This document shows, in pieces, positions 1-12,084 of a stretch of 64,000 nt of DNA; within the stretch, counting starts at the first letter, position 1, and every line of letters starts with the position of its first letter. A program made the translations under genes and the position numbers. This DNA comes from Diphasiastrum complanatum (taxonomy: Eukaryota; Streptophyta; Lycopodiopsida; Lycopodiales; Lycopodiaceae). The stretch covers positions 1 to 64,000 of the forward strand of contig MU831844.1 of NCBI GenBank assembly GCA_029204225.1, read 5' to 3'. The notes below the pieces were generated by a model, which was not told the origin of the DNA, searched no databases, and worked only from the letters and a program-made list of their open reading frames with translations.

Positions 1-660
1 TGTCCGCAGACTCTCAAGGAAGAGGAACGAATGGGCCAAAACACCCTATCGTAGGCTGATTAGATCATTGTTAAATCTAGCAGACAATACCAAACCTGAT
101 ATAGCATTTGCAGTATACAGGCTGAGCCATTTAATCAGAATCCGGATCGTTGCATTGGAAGTTGACAAAAAGAGTACTACAGTATCTTCAGGAAACGAAA
201 GGCTATGGACTATGTTATTTGAAGGAAGTTGGATTTCACATCGAATCTTACAGTGATGCAAGGTGGGCATCTATGAAGGATGATAGCAAAAGTATTTCAG
301 GAGGTTGTACTCTAGCATCTAGCATAGCCATACTCTGGATTAGCAAGAAGCAAACAACAGTAGCTCAATCTTCTTGTGAAGCGGAATATGTAGCAGCAGC
401 CAAGATGGCAAACGAGCTGATCTGGATCAAACAAATATGGAAGGATTTGATGGATCTAGTTCTGAACCTTATTTCTTGTTAATGGATAACACTTCAACAA
501 TCTATCTTATGAAAGATCTTGTATTTCACTTGAAAATGAAGCACATAGCTATCAAGTATCATGTGGATTCGGGTCTTAGTCGAGAAGAAGATATTGAAGA
601 CCGTCTTCATATGCACAGAGGAAATGACAACTGTTATCTTTACAAAGCCACTCAGTAAAG
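1..660 (+). pseudogene. Copia retrotransposon pol remnant (end of RT plus RNase H)
   Basis: Conceptual translation in shifting frames reads as the end of a Ty1/Copia reverse transcriptase followed by RNase H. Landmarks are NLADNTKPDIAFAVYRLSHL near 73-132, the YSDARWAS block near 250, WISKKQTTVAQSSCEAEY near 335-390, a DNTSTIYL block near 485 and the F-T-K-P-L block near 630-650. The reading frame shifts at least twice (near 140-160 and 430-450), so nothing functional is made. The remnant enters from the left edge of the window, so its 5' part is not visible. The family assignment is well supported. The exact subfamily is not determined. Confidence 0.85.
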
Positions 661-704
661 CTTTGTTCGGAGAAGCAGCGAAGAAGCTGGGGTGAATCCA
701 ACTT

Positions 705-1440
705 CCACTTTGAGAGGGAGCCGTAGAACAATTGATCATACAGATCTTGATTATACTAACAAAGCGCGTAGTTTACTTGACAAAGGATGAGAAAGAAACG
801 AACGCGAATTTGAAACATTTCTATTTGTGACCAACTCGAAAAATTCGCAAAGGATTCGCGAAATTGTCTTGCAGTCAACTCGAAAGATTTGTGAAATGTT
901 TCTTGTAGAAGCTCGTGGCTTTCTTGTTGAAGCACGAAAGATTTGTGAACAGAATTTTTGTCGTGAAGTATTTTGTTTCTTGTTCAACCTCATATGTTGC
1001 AAATTGTCACGAACAATTCGCGAAATTTTCTGGACTGTTCTTCAAGCTCACCTGTTGCAAAACTATCTTGAATTGTTTGTGACATATTCTAGATTTTTTC
1101 TTCAAGCTCAAGAATTGTCATCTGTCACGAACAATTTGCGAAAGACAAAAATGTCATGAAGAGACAAGTGTCGCAAACAATTCGCGAAACACAAAGCTGA
1201 GACGAAGAGATGGACTGTCACGAATAATTCGTGAACAAAATTTATTCGAGCCTAAAAACAAAGCGTCTATTTGAATATCAATTGTCATAAACGGTTAGAT
1301 ATCTACTGCTATAGCATTGAAAGGCCAAAAGACAAGTCTTGTAGTAATATATATACATGTGCACTACTCGTTGTAACACAGTCACTCAATCAGAGACACA
1401 ACAACGAGATAAGACAGTAAGAGGTGTATATTGATGATTC
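705..1440 (+). repeat. LTR-like 3' end of the left-edge Copia remnant
   Basis: A purine-rich run near 708-719 follows the RNase H remnant, as a polypurine tract would. The following 700 bp are non-coding, hold a TATA-like run (about 1348-1356) and end in a region that resembles an R/U5 segment. The interior has at least six degenerate copies of a motif close to GTCACGAACAATTCGCGAAA, centred on the palindrome TTCGCGAA. I could not fix LTR ends or a target duplication. LTR identity is inferred from position only. Confidence 0.4.
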
Positions 1441-1484
1441 AAATTCAGAGTTATAAAAATTCATCAACAATCCAAAGCCAGCTA

Positions 1485-1665
1485 GTCACCTCAGCCCAAT
1501 GGTGTAGCTCAAAGGAAGAATCAGACACTCATTGCAAGTGCAAAGAGCATGTTGGCCCATGTCTCTCTTCCAAAGAAATTCTGGACAAAGGTTGTCACTA
1601 CAACTGCCTATCTACAAATCGATCCATCACCAAAGCCCTGAATGGCAAGACACTAGCAAGCTCAC
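1485..1665 (+). pseudogene. Copia integrase fragment
   Basis: In one frame the segment reads PNGVAQRKNQTLIASAKSML followed by AHVSLPKKFWTKVVTTTAYL. This is the conserved stretch around the catalytic glutamate of Copia integrases, usually PQQNGVAERKNRT with RSMLxxxxLPxxFWxEA. A +1 shift near 1610 then gives NRSITKALNGKT. Only about 60 codons are present. The fragment lies downstream of an RNase H and LTR-like region, the wrong order for one element, so it comes from a second insertion or a rearrangement. Confidence 0.75.
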
Positions 1666-2795
1666 ACGTGTGGGGAATGATCCTCAAGTGTGAATGACCT
1701 TGTTAACCTTTGTGTTTACTACATAAATTGATTCTAGATTCAATGCCAAGATCTAGTACAAGATTTTCTGGCTAAAATACAATCTAGCATGCTAAGAATC
1801 AAAGAATGATTGCTTTGAAAGACAAGAGAGAATAAGTACAAGAATTTAATGCATTAGCATAAGCCTCTACATGAGTGAGAGAGAGAAAGAGAGAGCAAAA
1901 TTCACGCAAACAATGGTGTAGATCCAAAATGACGTGAAATAGCTTCAAAGCTTGGTTCTTCATAAAAAATTATGAGAGAGTCTACACATATTTATGGAGT
2001 TTGAAGTAGCTCAAGGTAGAACCATCTCCATTCAACTTCCATCCACATCTTTAAGTGAAAACTAGAGAATTAGTGACATTTGTCACTTTACATGTATGCA
2101 TTTCTACCTTGCATGTGATATGCCACGAGTTTCTACAAGCCTATTATTGACATTTCTATGTGTACATTCTATATGCAAGTTGTATATTACCAACTAGAAT
2201 TGAAGAACCCGGATCGAAAACCAGTCGGAAAATCCGTAATTTTTCAAGTCATTGTATAATTTTCGATATTGTCGATCCCAATGACTTCGCGTTGACAGTC
2301 CGCCTACATTGTACAAAGCATTTATAATAATGAGGTAGTTGTAAGAATTGTTGAAAAGGTTGTTGTAGATATTTGTAGAATATCAAATAGGATGATCTTC
2401 ATCAGAAAACCTCTTTTGATTTTTTTTGAGTTTATGTAGCCAGTGTTATCACGCTCAACTAGCTGAAGTTACTACTTCAACGATTGTACTCATTTGTTAA
2501 TATTAATTAGAGTGCAATTTCAGTCCTACTACTATATCGTTTCATTGTGCATCTGTGAATCATTCATTTTTGAACGATCTGTTGCTAATTGTGGCGCTTT
2601 TGATCCTATAGCAAGCTTGCTCATTAGCTTCCGCTCATTCCCACTGATTTCTAACCTTGATGTGTACAAGATGGCATGGATATGCCCTGCTACCGACTCC
2701 TATGGCCAAACTATACCTTTTCCACTTGCTGTGATTGATTATGGCTTCGTCATTTCAAGCTATGAAATTGTTATATAATAATAGGAATACTTGTC
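1666..2795. other. Non-coding stretch, no gene seen
   Basis: AT-rich DNA with GA-rich patches near 1880-1900. The longest open stretch (2494-2778, +) starts at no convincing codon, has no recognisable motif and no homologue elsewhere in the window, so I do not call it a gene. Confidence 0.5.
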
Positions 2796-2799
2796 TTAT

Positions 2800-3240
2800 A
2801 CTGATCAGTATGGTAGATTCTCAGATACAATGATATGAGGGCAAGACCTACGATGTGATAGAATGCGTGGTAGAAAATGATTGGACTAATAAATGTACTA
2901 TCTAATTAAGCTGATAGTGAATCTTGTTTCGGACATGGATGACAACTGATGCTCTCAGCTATGAAACCTGTCTTCCTCTGAACTAAGCTGACTCGTGTGG
3001 TTGTGTTTTGTGGGATGGTTGCAGGTAACAACTAGGTATCCTAAAACTTGCTTCACTTTATGGTGCTTTCTACTGTATATTTTTTTTTTGGCTTCTTTTA
3101 AACCTGTTATGTTGTATGACAAAAGGATTCAAAGGATTTGGTCTTGACTTGCTCAAGGGGGACTATGTGAAATCTGTGTTACTCTCTCTCTCCCCCTCAT
3201 ATAAAAAACATGAAAATCAACACCAACTATTTATGTCTTT
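2800..3240 (+). repeat. Unclassified dispersed repeat, copy 1 (partial)
   Basis: The segment aligns by eye with 39640-39925, with the reverse complement of 43985-44204 joined to DNA after 56207, and with 62110-62382. Shared landmarks in order are a GATCAGxATGGxAG block, GACATGGATGACAACTGATG near 2935, a TGTGGTTGTGTTTTGTGGGATGGTTGCAGGTAACAACT-like block near 2996-3034, and GGTCTTGACTTG near 3140. Similarity stops after about 3200, so only the 5' part of the family is present. Confidence 0.6.
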
Positions 3241-3525
3241 ATAGTACCATAAGTTAATAGAAGCTCAGAATGGTCACATGTGCATGTTCCATTAAAAATG
3301 TTCTGTGGCCAACAATGTAGAATGTTTTGACGATCGAATGGATATGGAAGATTTCCTTGCAATTTTGGAACAAGTTACAAAAATTTATCGTTAAGTTTTT
3401 AATCTGTATGGGCATCTATGATAATGTTGAACCTCTCAAACTAAGTGAAACATATAGTCATTATCCTATGTAGCTCAGCATGTCACGAATTTGACTAACT
3501 CTTGGGCAGAGCATGGATATATCTA

Positions 3526-3863
3526 TTACATGCGTTCTCCCAAAGTAAATTGTAAAAAGCTATTAACTTGAATTTGCAATAGTTTGTCACAAGATGTTAT
3601 CGAGCTTAAGAAGGAGCTTAAGCTCAATAACATCTTATGACATTCAGGTATAACAAATAAGGCATTCATGTTATTAAAGGGTGAATAACCTGGTGGTTTA
3701 GACAAGAGAAAATAGTAGTGAATGAAGCTTTTAAGAAAAGACAATATGAACTCCACTTCCTTATTATAATCTTCAAATTTTGCTTTTGCTAGAGAGGATG
3801 CATCTTCAACTACATGATTGCTAGATTCGTGGTAGCCAATTTGTTCTTTTTTTTCTTATGGAA
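3526..3863 (-). pseudogene. Unassigned open frame, possibly a coding remnant
   Basis: On the minus strand a frame stays open for about 111 codons between TAA stops. It contains a plausible hydrophilic stretch (LAKAKFEDYNKEVEF) followed by more hydrophobic sequence. There is no ATG near its beginning and I recognise no family. A strong hairpin lies inside it (3591-3636). It may be chance in AT-rich DNA. Confidence 0.25.
3591..3636. repeat. Short inverted repeat (hairpin)
   Basis: The 20-nt arms 3591-3610 and 3617-3636 are complementary apart from one mismatch, with a 6-nt loop. Weaker complementarity continues outwards for several more bases. Confidence 0.7.
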
Positions 3864-6147
3864 CATATAAAGTTTAGAAGAGTCAAATGGAAATTTTGAT
3901 CGTGGATTAAATTATCTTTTAGTGTTGCATTGCAAGTGCCTCCAAATGCATAGTACTAGTGTGATGAGCTAGCTTAAATGGTCATATGAGCATCATTGGA
4001 TACATCACAAGCTTTCTCACTATATGCATTCAAAGTTACCAACTTGTAAGCTATTGAATTTGAGTAATCTATAGACACATTTCAAAGGCTTATTGTTAAG
4101 TTTATTAAATGGAAATGTGCATGGTGCAAAAAACCCAAAGTTTTAGCACCATAAGTTCAAGATCTTCTAGTGTCATGCTTAGTTGAAATGGAAATCTTAA
4201 GAAGATAAACGTAGTACAATTTTAGCAATGTGCAAAATGTTAGGTGTTTGAATAGCATTTCAAAATATTAAACTTGTGCTATTATAATGAGCACTAGCAC
4301 ATTTTTGAGTGTCATGATCCATATAAGTTAGGCAGGTGTATTTTGTAAAATATCCTCACATAACGGATTAAAAATCTCAAGTGTATGGTTTGATAAGAGA
4401 ATCATGAATTTTTTGTCTTGAATTATCTACAAATGAGCAATGTGTACAACATAGGTTTGTCAAAATGTGAGATACTTTGACTTATTGGAATTAAATAAAC
4501 TATGACATTTTTTCAAGGTGTTGTGGCAATTTTCTATGTAGTTCCAACATTAATGTGTGATTCAATGTAGATATAGATTCTACTACATTTGAAAAATCAA
4601 AATGATGATGTATTCTATGTTGACCATGGGACATGGTATAGTTAATTTTCTTCAATCATTTGTCGGTGGTAGTGATCACTGATAATTTATAGTTGCTTCC
4701 TCTTGAATACATTAAAAAGTTTAGATAGAATGGCTTTTGGGTATGAATGACTACAACAGGAGATCAAAGTACTTGTGAGCTATTTCCTTCAAAGGATACC
4801 ACAAATTTAGAAAATCAAGTGGGTTGGAGCCTTTTCTAAAATTTACTGTAACCTGGTAAGACTCACACAAGAGACATGAATTTATACACTTGGTCTTGTA
4901 AGGAAGGAACTAAAACTTAAGCCATGAGATTTTCATGCTAGTAAATGTGTACCACTTTAATTGTAGTTTCACTATTGCCTTTAAATTCATTGAGGAGAAC
5001 TAGATGGTGCTTATTTTGTGTTCAACAGCTAAAAGTGGAATTTACAACTAGTTTCTTTAATATATTTTTGGCATAAACTTCAAAATGCAAGAAGATATTT
5101 ATGAACTTCAGACATGCTACATTGATAGACACATGATAAACAACCCATAGAGCAAGGTGAAAGTATGTTAGGGTCACTAATGTGGGCAATACAATTGACA
5201 TTATTCAAGTGTAATTATTCTCTTGTCTTAAAATTATTGGCCAGTGACTAATATACAAAGGAAAATTAGAGCAAAAAAAACGTTTGTTTACCTCTTTAAA
5301 GAGGAGCATAGGGAAGATGCAAAAATCATTAGTCCCAAACTCTCTATTGTTCCTATCTAACCAAATATTTTAGAGTAGCTATTCTAAGGCTTTGCCAAAA
5401 ACAATTAGCAAAATGAACATAAAAAACAATGTCCTTAAAATGGAAATTCAAGAAAAAGATCTTTCGAATTGAACATAAAATCTAGCAATATAGAGATTGT
5501 AGATGGTTTTTCAAAAAGGAAAATGGCAAAAGAAGAGGAAATGTTTCACATTTTCATGTTTTGAAATTGGTGAGAGAAATTGCCCTTATATTTGGCTTTG
5601 ACAAGACCACCATGTTGGATAATTATAAGGGAAAAGATACTCATTTTAAAGGGTTTAACTTTGCACGGAGAAGTTAGATCTCCATTTCTTAGAAGAGTCA
5701 TCAGTGCACAAGTTACTATTAAACCAAGTATTTTCCCTTGGAATATAAGAAAACTAAGTAGGAGATCTTACTAATCTTGTCACAAGATTTAAACACCCAA
5801 CAAGAATAGCTTTGGTCCAAATCAGAGGTAGCGAGTCTATCTAGGTAACGATGGGTGAAGACATATGAAAGAAATTAAATTAAAGAATGGAGAGAGCAAA
5901 TTTAGATTGAGGTCTAGCAAGGCTAGATTAGTATATAAAATCCATGATCTAAACCCAAGAGAAAATACTTCATGGAAAGGTTGCGACATATTCTCTTTTC
6001 GAAGAAATCAAGAGGCTTGGAGTTAATCGTAATGATTTTGAAAAAAAAACAAACGAGTTCAAGAGGGGAGATGGAATTATCACTTGGTGAGATTTCTCAT
6101 AGTCAAATGACACAGTCGATAGCCTCAAAAATTGGCTTGGGGAAAAA

Positions 6148-6164
6148 GGGGGGGGGGGGGGGGG
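6148..6164 (+). repeat. Poly(G) run, 17 bases
   Basis: Seventeen consecutive G. A site prone to slippage and to assembly error. Confidence 0.9.
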
Positions 6165-8425
6165 TGTCTAGACAAGGAGAGATTGAGGTCATGATGAGAG
6201 CCTGTTGATGGGGTGAGGTACATTTGGGATGAATGCGTCTTAAGAGAAGAGCAAGCTAGGAAATTTTTAGAATATTAATTTCTTTAGACTCTTTTTGTGA
6301 GAATGAGATAGTTCTGTGAATTGGTCTATTTGCTCAGCCCTGTTAAAACTTTGAGGACTTGGAATACATTAAGAACTACCTCCTTCTTAGATGCACACTC
6401 TACAAGGTAATCTTTTAGGTGTTGGAGGGCAATTTGTTTTTTTAATACTCAATAATTCCATGTATTTACTTTTTACTTAGAACTATCAATTCCAAGTATT
6501 TAAGAGTTCTCTTATTCAAAAGTCATCACTCGATAAGAATTTATTTGGAAAGTTGATTCTCAATTTGTTAGGGTATTTAAGCTAATAGACCTAGTGGTTA
6601 TGTATAGTTAGGAGTATCAATCTAATCTAGATTGATCCCCAAATTCTTTGTCGCTTATTGATTTTGACTATCAATACATGTTTGAAAAATAGAATAACAT
6701 GCAAAATTTAAAATTTTGAACTACAAAGGTGATAAGATTCAAGTCTAGTCCATGTTCAAAAAACTCAACATGCTAAAAATTCATGAGTTGAGCTTGTGAG
6801 TTGAATGAAAAACAATATTGGTATTAGTACATGTGAAGAAAAAATATATACAAACATGTGAATATTCATGTTTTGAACGGGTAAGCTCAATGAAATTTGA
6901 TAACTTATCTCAAACTAGTGCATACTTCAACTATAATCCCTTATATTCCTTCTCTTCACATATGTCTGCATTCATTGTGCCCCCTCCCTTCATTTTCTTT
7001 AATGCTAATTGGAATTGAATTGACTATGAGATTATTTGGGCCAAAACGTTTAGGACCAAAATTTCCTAGTCCAAATAGAAGACTTTCAATCCACATTTGA
7101 TTCTTCACACCTTTCCCTTGAAGTCTAAGTGGCCTTTTATTTAAGATAGAAATTCTCCTACTTGTCAATCGGATGCCAAAACATCCCTACACCTCTTCTT
7201 TGAGTGCTTAAAATCTTCATGCATACTTCTTCAAAGATCCACAAAATTTAAGTCATCTAATTTTATGGAGACTATTGTACTAGGAGATAACTACCTCGTA
7301 GAAACTAATGATCCCCCCATTTGGATGTCGTGTAGGATTTTTTTGCTTTGGGGAGTTCTTGTAACCAAAAACATTTGTAAACTAGTCTTGTTTTTATGTT
7401 TTCCCTCCTCTCCTCGTACTACAGATACCACTAAGTAATCAATGCGATGTGAATAAAGATAGTAAAATGCACATTAGAGAGTTCACTTATTTTCAAACAG
7501 ATAAGTAGCATTTTCTATGGACATGAAGTTGAAGCACACTAGGTGCTAACATCATTTTTCAATTTTCTTGAAATTGTTATAAATACGTTTCAAAATGTTA
7601 CTAGTAGACTTACTCTTGTTTCTTTTGGTTGACAACCTGTAAGTACAAGACCCAAAAGTAGTCGACTCTAGACAACAATTACAACTATTTACATTTTGGG
7701 CCACATGCCTAGTACATCATTGCCTAGAATGACGAGGTAAATGGCCTCTACATCAATCTCTAAGGGCAATGGCAAATAGCCTCAAAGGGGAAAGCCTCAA
7801 CAACAAGTCTCTTATTTGGCAACTTTCAAACTTTGTCCAAACTTCGTCCAAACATTAACAACCCATCAATTTCCAAGAGCAAGATAAATGGACCTAAATG
7901 TCAAATGCTTCATTCAAAGGTAATAGCCTAGAATCACAACCTTCAACTTTCTTCGAGTAGCAACAAAGTTCTGAAGGATAGCCTTCAATTTTGTCCAAGG
8001 TCCAAGTTGTAACGTGGCCCAAAGGATGACCTTCAAACTTTGTCAAACTAACACAATGACCACACAAGGGCTAAACATCTACACTTTTGTTATTAGACGT
8101 TAGAATAGACTCCAATGTTTGAGCCACCTACTGGCTTTCGCCCTACCTAGTCTTGGAAATTGCAACTGAGTTGTAGTGGTGGGGTACCTTCATCCAAGGG
8201 TGGTGGATGTTTGAGAGCTCAAGAAAGTTCAAAAGTCAATCACCTAAAGTGGACTCCTTGATCCAAGGCAATCAAAGTTTCCAAGGTGGACCCACTCACT
8301 TTGTATTTGGCTTGCAATTTAAAAACAAAGTTGTGATTTGGAATGTAGCTTCGAAAGGTGGGCTTGAAAAGTCAAACTGCTACAAGCTCCAAAATCTAAT
8401 AAGGGTCTCTCTAAAATAAGGGTCG

Positions 8426-8468
8426 ATATTAATAAGTGTTTTTTAAAAAAAAAAACACTTATTAATAT
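8426..8468. repeat. Perfect inverted repeat, 19-nt arms
   Basis: Arms 8426-8444 and 8450-8468 are exact reverse complements around a 5-A loop. AT-only ends and an A/T-run centre. It could form a stem in RNA from either strand. Confidence 0.85.
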
Positions 8469-10459
8469 AATTTTTAAGTGCACTAATTTATGCAAAGTTG
8501 TCATTCCTTAAGAATCTAATAAATAGATTAGGATTTTTGCAAAAAGGAAAAGAAAAATGAGACCAAGAGATAAATTAAGGCAAATTGTGACTTTGGAAAT
8601 TGAAACTCTCACATAATATGAATCGTAAAGTTGATCGGAAATTTCAAATCCATAAAAAACATGAACAAGTTACCAGATGATATGAGTCTAGCAGAAAAAT
8701 ATAGCCATAAAGTAAAATGCCTTGCCAATGTTTTAAGCTTGGCAAAGTATTTTGTATTGGCCTTCCATTATGTTCAATGGCCCCATGATTTTGGCAGGGA
8801 TTTTTAGTAAACTTTTAACCGAGCTCAATGATTGTGTTAGCCAAATGGCCTCACCATAACTTTACTTGGTGGGAGGGTGACTAAACTAAATAATATAATC
8901 TTTAATACATATCTAGAGTCGAAAGCAATGCTCACAAGGAATTGGCAAAGTCCAGTAATCAATCGATTGATTTCAATTTACTTGGCCACTTTTGTTAGAG
9001 AGCACAAAATTGAATGTCTTCCAATAATTTCATGACTGTTATGTCATTGAATGTGCAATCTTTGATACACAATTCCTTGAGTTGGAAACAATGTTCACTG
9101 AGAACCATCAAAGTCTAGTAGGTAATCGATTTATTTCAAACTTACCCCACCAATTTCGTAAGAAACAAGAAATAACCATTTGAAGATTAAGCAATTTACC
9201 TTCTCCTTGTAATATTTTAATAAGAGGTTGAAAATTGGAAAAGCAAAAACTAGTATGCATATAATCTCCTTTGATTTTTTTCTCCAAGCATAATACATTT
9301 ATGTAGACCTGTCGATTTTTGAAAAATTTTAAATTCTAAATTTTTAAACTAAAAACTATTGATGATCAAAGTTTTCCAATGGTTAAATGTTGCTATTATT
9401 TATAAAACTGACTACCCTGGTAATCTAAATTTCAATTATCATGATTAAGTTTTTTTTATTTTCCAAGGACACATGGTATCAATTATGTCTCGAGCTTTGG
9501 CACCCTATATATAGGAGCATGAAGCATGAAATTTGTTCCAAGTTTATATTTTCGAATTGCAATGTAGAGAGAAAAACTTGGAGCATTCCCTTCCATGTAT
9601 TGTGCAAAATTTGGTCGATAAAACCGTGTTCACAATGATGAAATTTTCACTGGGTTTAAAAATCATTTACATGAGCTTCACGAGTCCTACACATTATGGA
9701 ACGAGGTGGGTCCAACCCATTCCATTGGGTTTGGCCTAATGAGGAATGAATTGACATGTCATTCCATTGCCTTAATGGTGGGTCATGTTGATTAGTTTAT
9801 TTTTGCAATTGGCAATTTAGATTGTTTTGCATATGAATCTAGCATAGTCCACTCTACATAACAAATGGTTTACTTTTAGCGTTGATTACTAATTAGTACT
9901 AGGGAACACAAAATGCTTCATTTTTGCACTTTAGAAAGTTGATTATATGAGCCGGTATGTTGACAGGTAAGCCATTTGGTTTTTTGACAAAATCAACAAG
10001 ACATGCTTGAATATGGAAGGCCAAGTAACAAATCCTATAGAATTTAGATATTCGAGCACTTGCCAACAAAAGAGCACAATATTGGATTGTGTGAAAATGC
10101 AAAACATCCTTCAATGGGGTTTTTCTACAAAATCGATAAATCAGTTTCCAAGAAAACATGCCGATTCCATTCTCACATGATGTCGGCTTTTTCAAACATC
10201 GACCAAAAACTAGCTAGGCTGAGAAATGGAACAAAAATTACGAGATCTCGAAAAGATAAAGAGGAAGAGCATTGGTCAACTTGGAAAAGGATGGTCTTGG
10301 CTTTCAAATTCCAAGACAATGCTAAATTCCATGCGTGTAATGCCAAGTGCTCAGGTTTTGTGAGTATTTTGAAAGCACCTCCAAAGGTGGAATATGCATG
10401 TAAGTTTAGAACCAATTTTAAAAGCAATTCTGTTATAATTTTCAAGTGGACAGAGTTAT

Positions 10460-10585
10460 GATGGAATGTGCATGTGGACAACAACCAATGACTTTCTGCC
10501 ACATAACGCATGCACATTTTGCATGTGTGAAATGTGTATGCGCTATGTGGCAGCCCGTCATTGGTTGTCCACATGCACATCCATC
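10460..10585. repeat. Foldback element, arms about 63 nt
   Basis: The left half (10460-10524) and right half (10522-10585) are reverse complements with only a handful of mismatches and almost no loop. The ends are GATGGAATGTGCATGTGGAC and its complement. Smaller foldbacks with the same core are at 11031-11091 and 14927-14972. The shape fits a foldback or MITE-type element. No target duplication was identified. Confidence 0.75.
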
Positions 10586-11368
10586 AAAAAAGAATTGAAT
10601 ATAATGTAAATTTTTTTTTTTCAAAAAATAGAAAACCAAATTTTTTTTAAAAAAAAGTAAAATGTGCAAAAGGACCACAAAAAAAAGTGGAAAATAAAAT
10701 CTCAAAAATAAAACAACGTAAAAAAAATGCTAAAAAAAAAAAATCTCGACAAAAGAAACCCAAAAAAAAAAACCTTCGCACATGTCATTACACAAGCAAA
10801 TCCGGTCCTGGGGACTTCCTCCTCTAGGTGGGGCCGGCACCCACCTTGGGGCCTTCTCCCACCGTAATGCCTTGTGCTCAGGTGTCCTTTGTATTTTGGG
10901 ACCACCTCCAGGAGCATAATGTCCATCCAATTTTCTCTCTTAGGAATCTGTCATTCTTTCTCCTCTCTCCGATGGAATTCACTTTCTCTCTCCTCTCTCC
11001 TGTGGAATGCACGTTCTCTCTCCTCTCTCCGGTGGAATGTGCATGTGCTATGTGGCAGCCCGTCATTGGCTGTCCACATCCACATTCCACCACAAACGTA
11101 AAAAAATTTGCAAAAAAAAAACGGCAAAAAACCGAACAAAAAAAAAAAAAAAAAAAACTGGTCCACACGTATGCCCGTACGGTACCGTATGGCAAAAAAC
11201 GAAGAAAAAAAAAAAGAAACCTTCGCACAATGGCATTACGTAGGGAAAGCCCTCGGACCTTCCTTGCTGGTCGGGGCCTGCTGGGCTCCCGCCCTCCCAG
11301 CAAGGAATGCCCTGGGGCAGGGCCTTCCCCCACATGACATTGTAGTCAACTTCCCTTTTGTCGTACAA
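10586..11368. repeat. Composite repeat region upstream of the transporter gene
   Basis: Alternating A/T homopolymer runs, a GC-rich patch (10800-10870), three imperfect 30-bp tandem units (10951-11045: CT-rich run followed by a GGAATGCAC-like core), a 61-bp foldback (11031-11091), another poly-A block and a second GC-rich patch (11240-11340). The motif ACCTTCGCACA followed by a CATTAC block occurs at both 10783 and 11218, so the region looks like two related units in tandem. Related DNA occurs at 14720-14980 and about 27000-27290. ORFs inside it are products of the repeats. Confidence 0.6.
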
Positions 11369-11568
11369 CAGTGAGAGTATGTCCCTACGTACTATACTTC
11401 TTTTATGGCAAATAGGAAGCTATCTGCCAAAAGATACTATATCCTGATTCACATGCATCCCATTCAATTATGAGTATCTCTGTGGCAGCAGTAGCAGCAG
11501 CAGCAAGAGCAACGGGAGTGCCGAGAACAGCTATAGCAAATTGATACGTCTCCTCCCTCAGCTGCTCC

Positions 11569-11576
11569 TTATAAAG
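11569..11576 (+). promoter_or_regulatory. Candidate TATA box of the transporter gene
   Basis: TTATAAAG lies about 510 bp before the start codon, in the non-repetitive DNA between the repeat block and the coding region. It leaves room for a long leader. It is only a sequence match. Confidence 0.3.
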
Positions 11577-11971
11577 CTCTCCTGTCTCAGGGATTGGGAT
11601 GTTCCACTAATTTATATTTTAGATTTTGGAATCTGCATGGTGGAGCCATGGATTGCTACTGGGTTGGCCCAATTGCTGTTGATTCATGAACTGCAGCCAT
11701 TCCTATAGAGGGGGCAGCATATCAGGTGGGGAGTATAAGCAGCTGCTTGCTCTTTCAGGACTGCTGAGCAGTTGGTATAAGAAGGATCTTGCTACATAAA
11801 GAATGCATGGCTTTTGTTGCTCAATCTGAATCCTCTTTGGCTGCTCAAATTTGATCCGAGATTAGAGGAAAAACTGATATCATAGCTGTGAGGAGTGATT
11901 GGCATCTTTTCTGTACTTTTGGGTATTGAATGCCAGCGTCAGATCATGCTTGACATTCATCTGATTGAAGA

Positions 11972-12049
11972 GAGGCTGAGAGGCAGATTTGCCAGTTCTG
12001 CAAGCAGACGGGAGGCTGAGAGGTAGATTTGTCAGTTCTGAAAGCAGAC
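11972..12049 (+). repeat. 40-bp tandem duplication in the presumed 5' leader
   Basis: The segment beginning GAGGCTGAGAGGCAGATTTG at 11972 recurs at 12012 with three substitutions. It lies just upstream of the transporter start codon at 12085. Confidence 0.8.
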
Positions 12050-12084
12050 ATTCCTTTAAAGTATTAGCTGAGCTTCAGAGGAAA

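Larger units (their letters stand above)
3870..10459. other. Long intergenic stretch without a recognisable gene
   Basis: About 6.6 kb of AT-rich DNA. The ORFs present are short, lack family motifs and lack codon continuity. Visible features are a run of 17 G at 6148-6164 and a perfect 19-nt inverted repeat at 8426-8468. Old, degraded transposon DNA is likely but I could not assign any. Confidence 0.5.

Noticed and set aside
10060-10461. 133-codon plus-strand ORF before the foldback element
   Set aside because: It begins at a non-ATG codon, overlaps minus-strand ORFs of similar length, and shows no motif.
10878-11374. Overlapping ORFs of 70-170 codons upstream of the transporter
   Set aside because: They lie within tandem and foldback repeats and homopolymer runs, and have no protein-like features.
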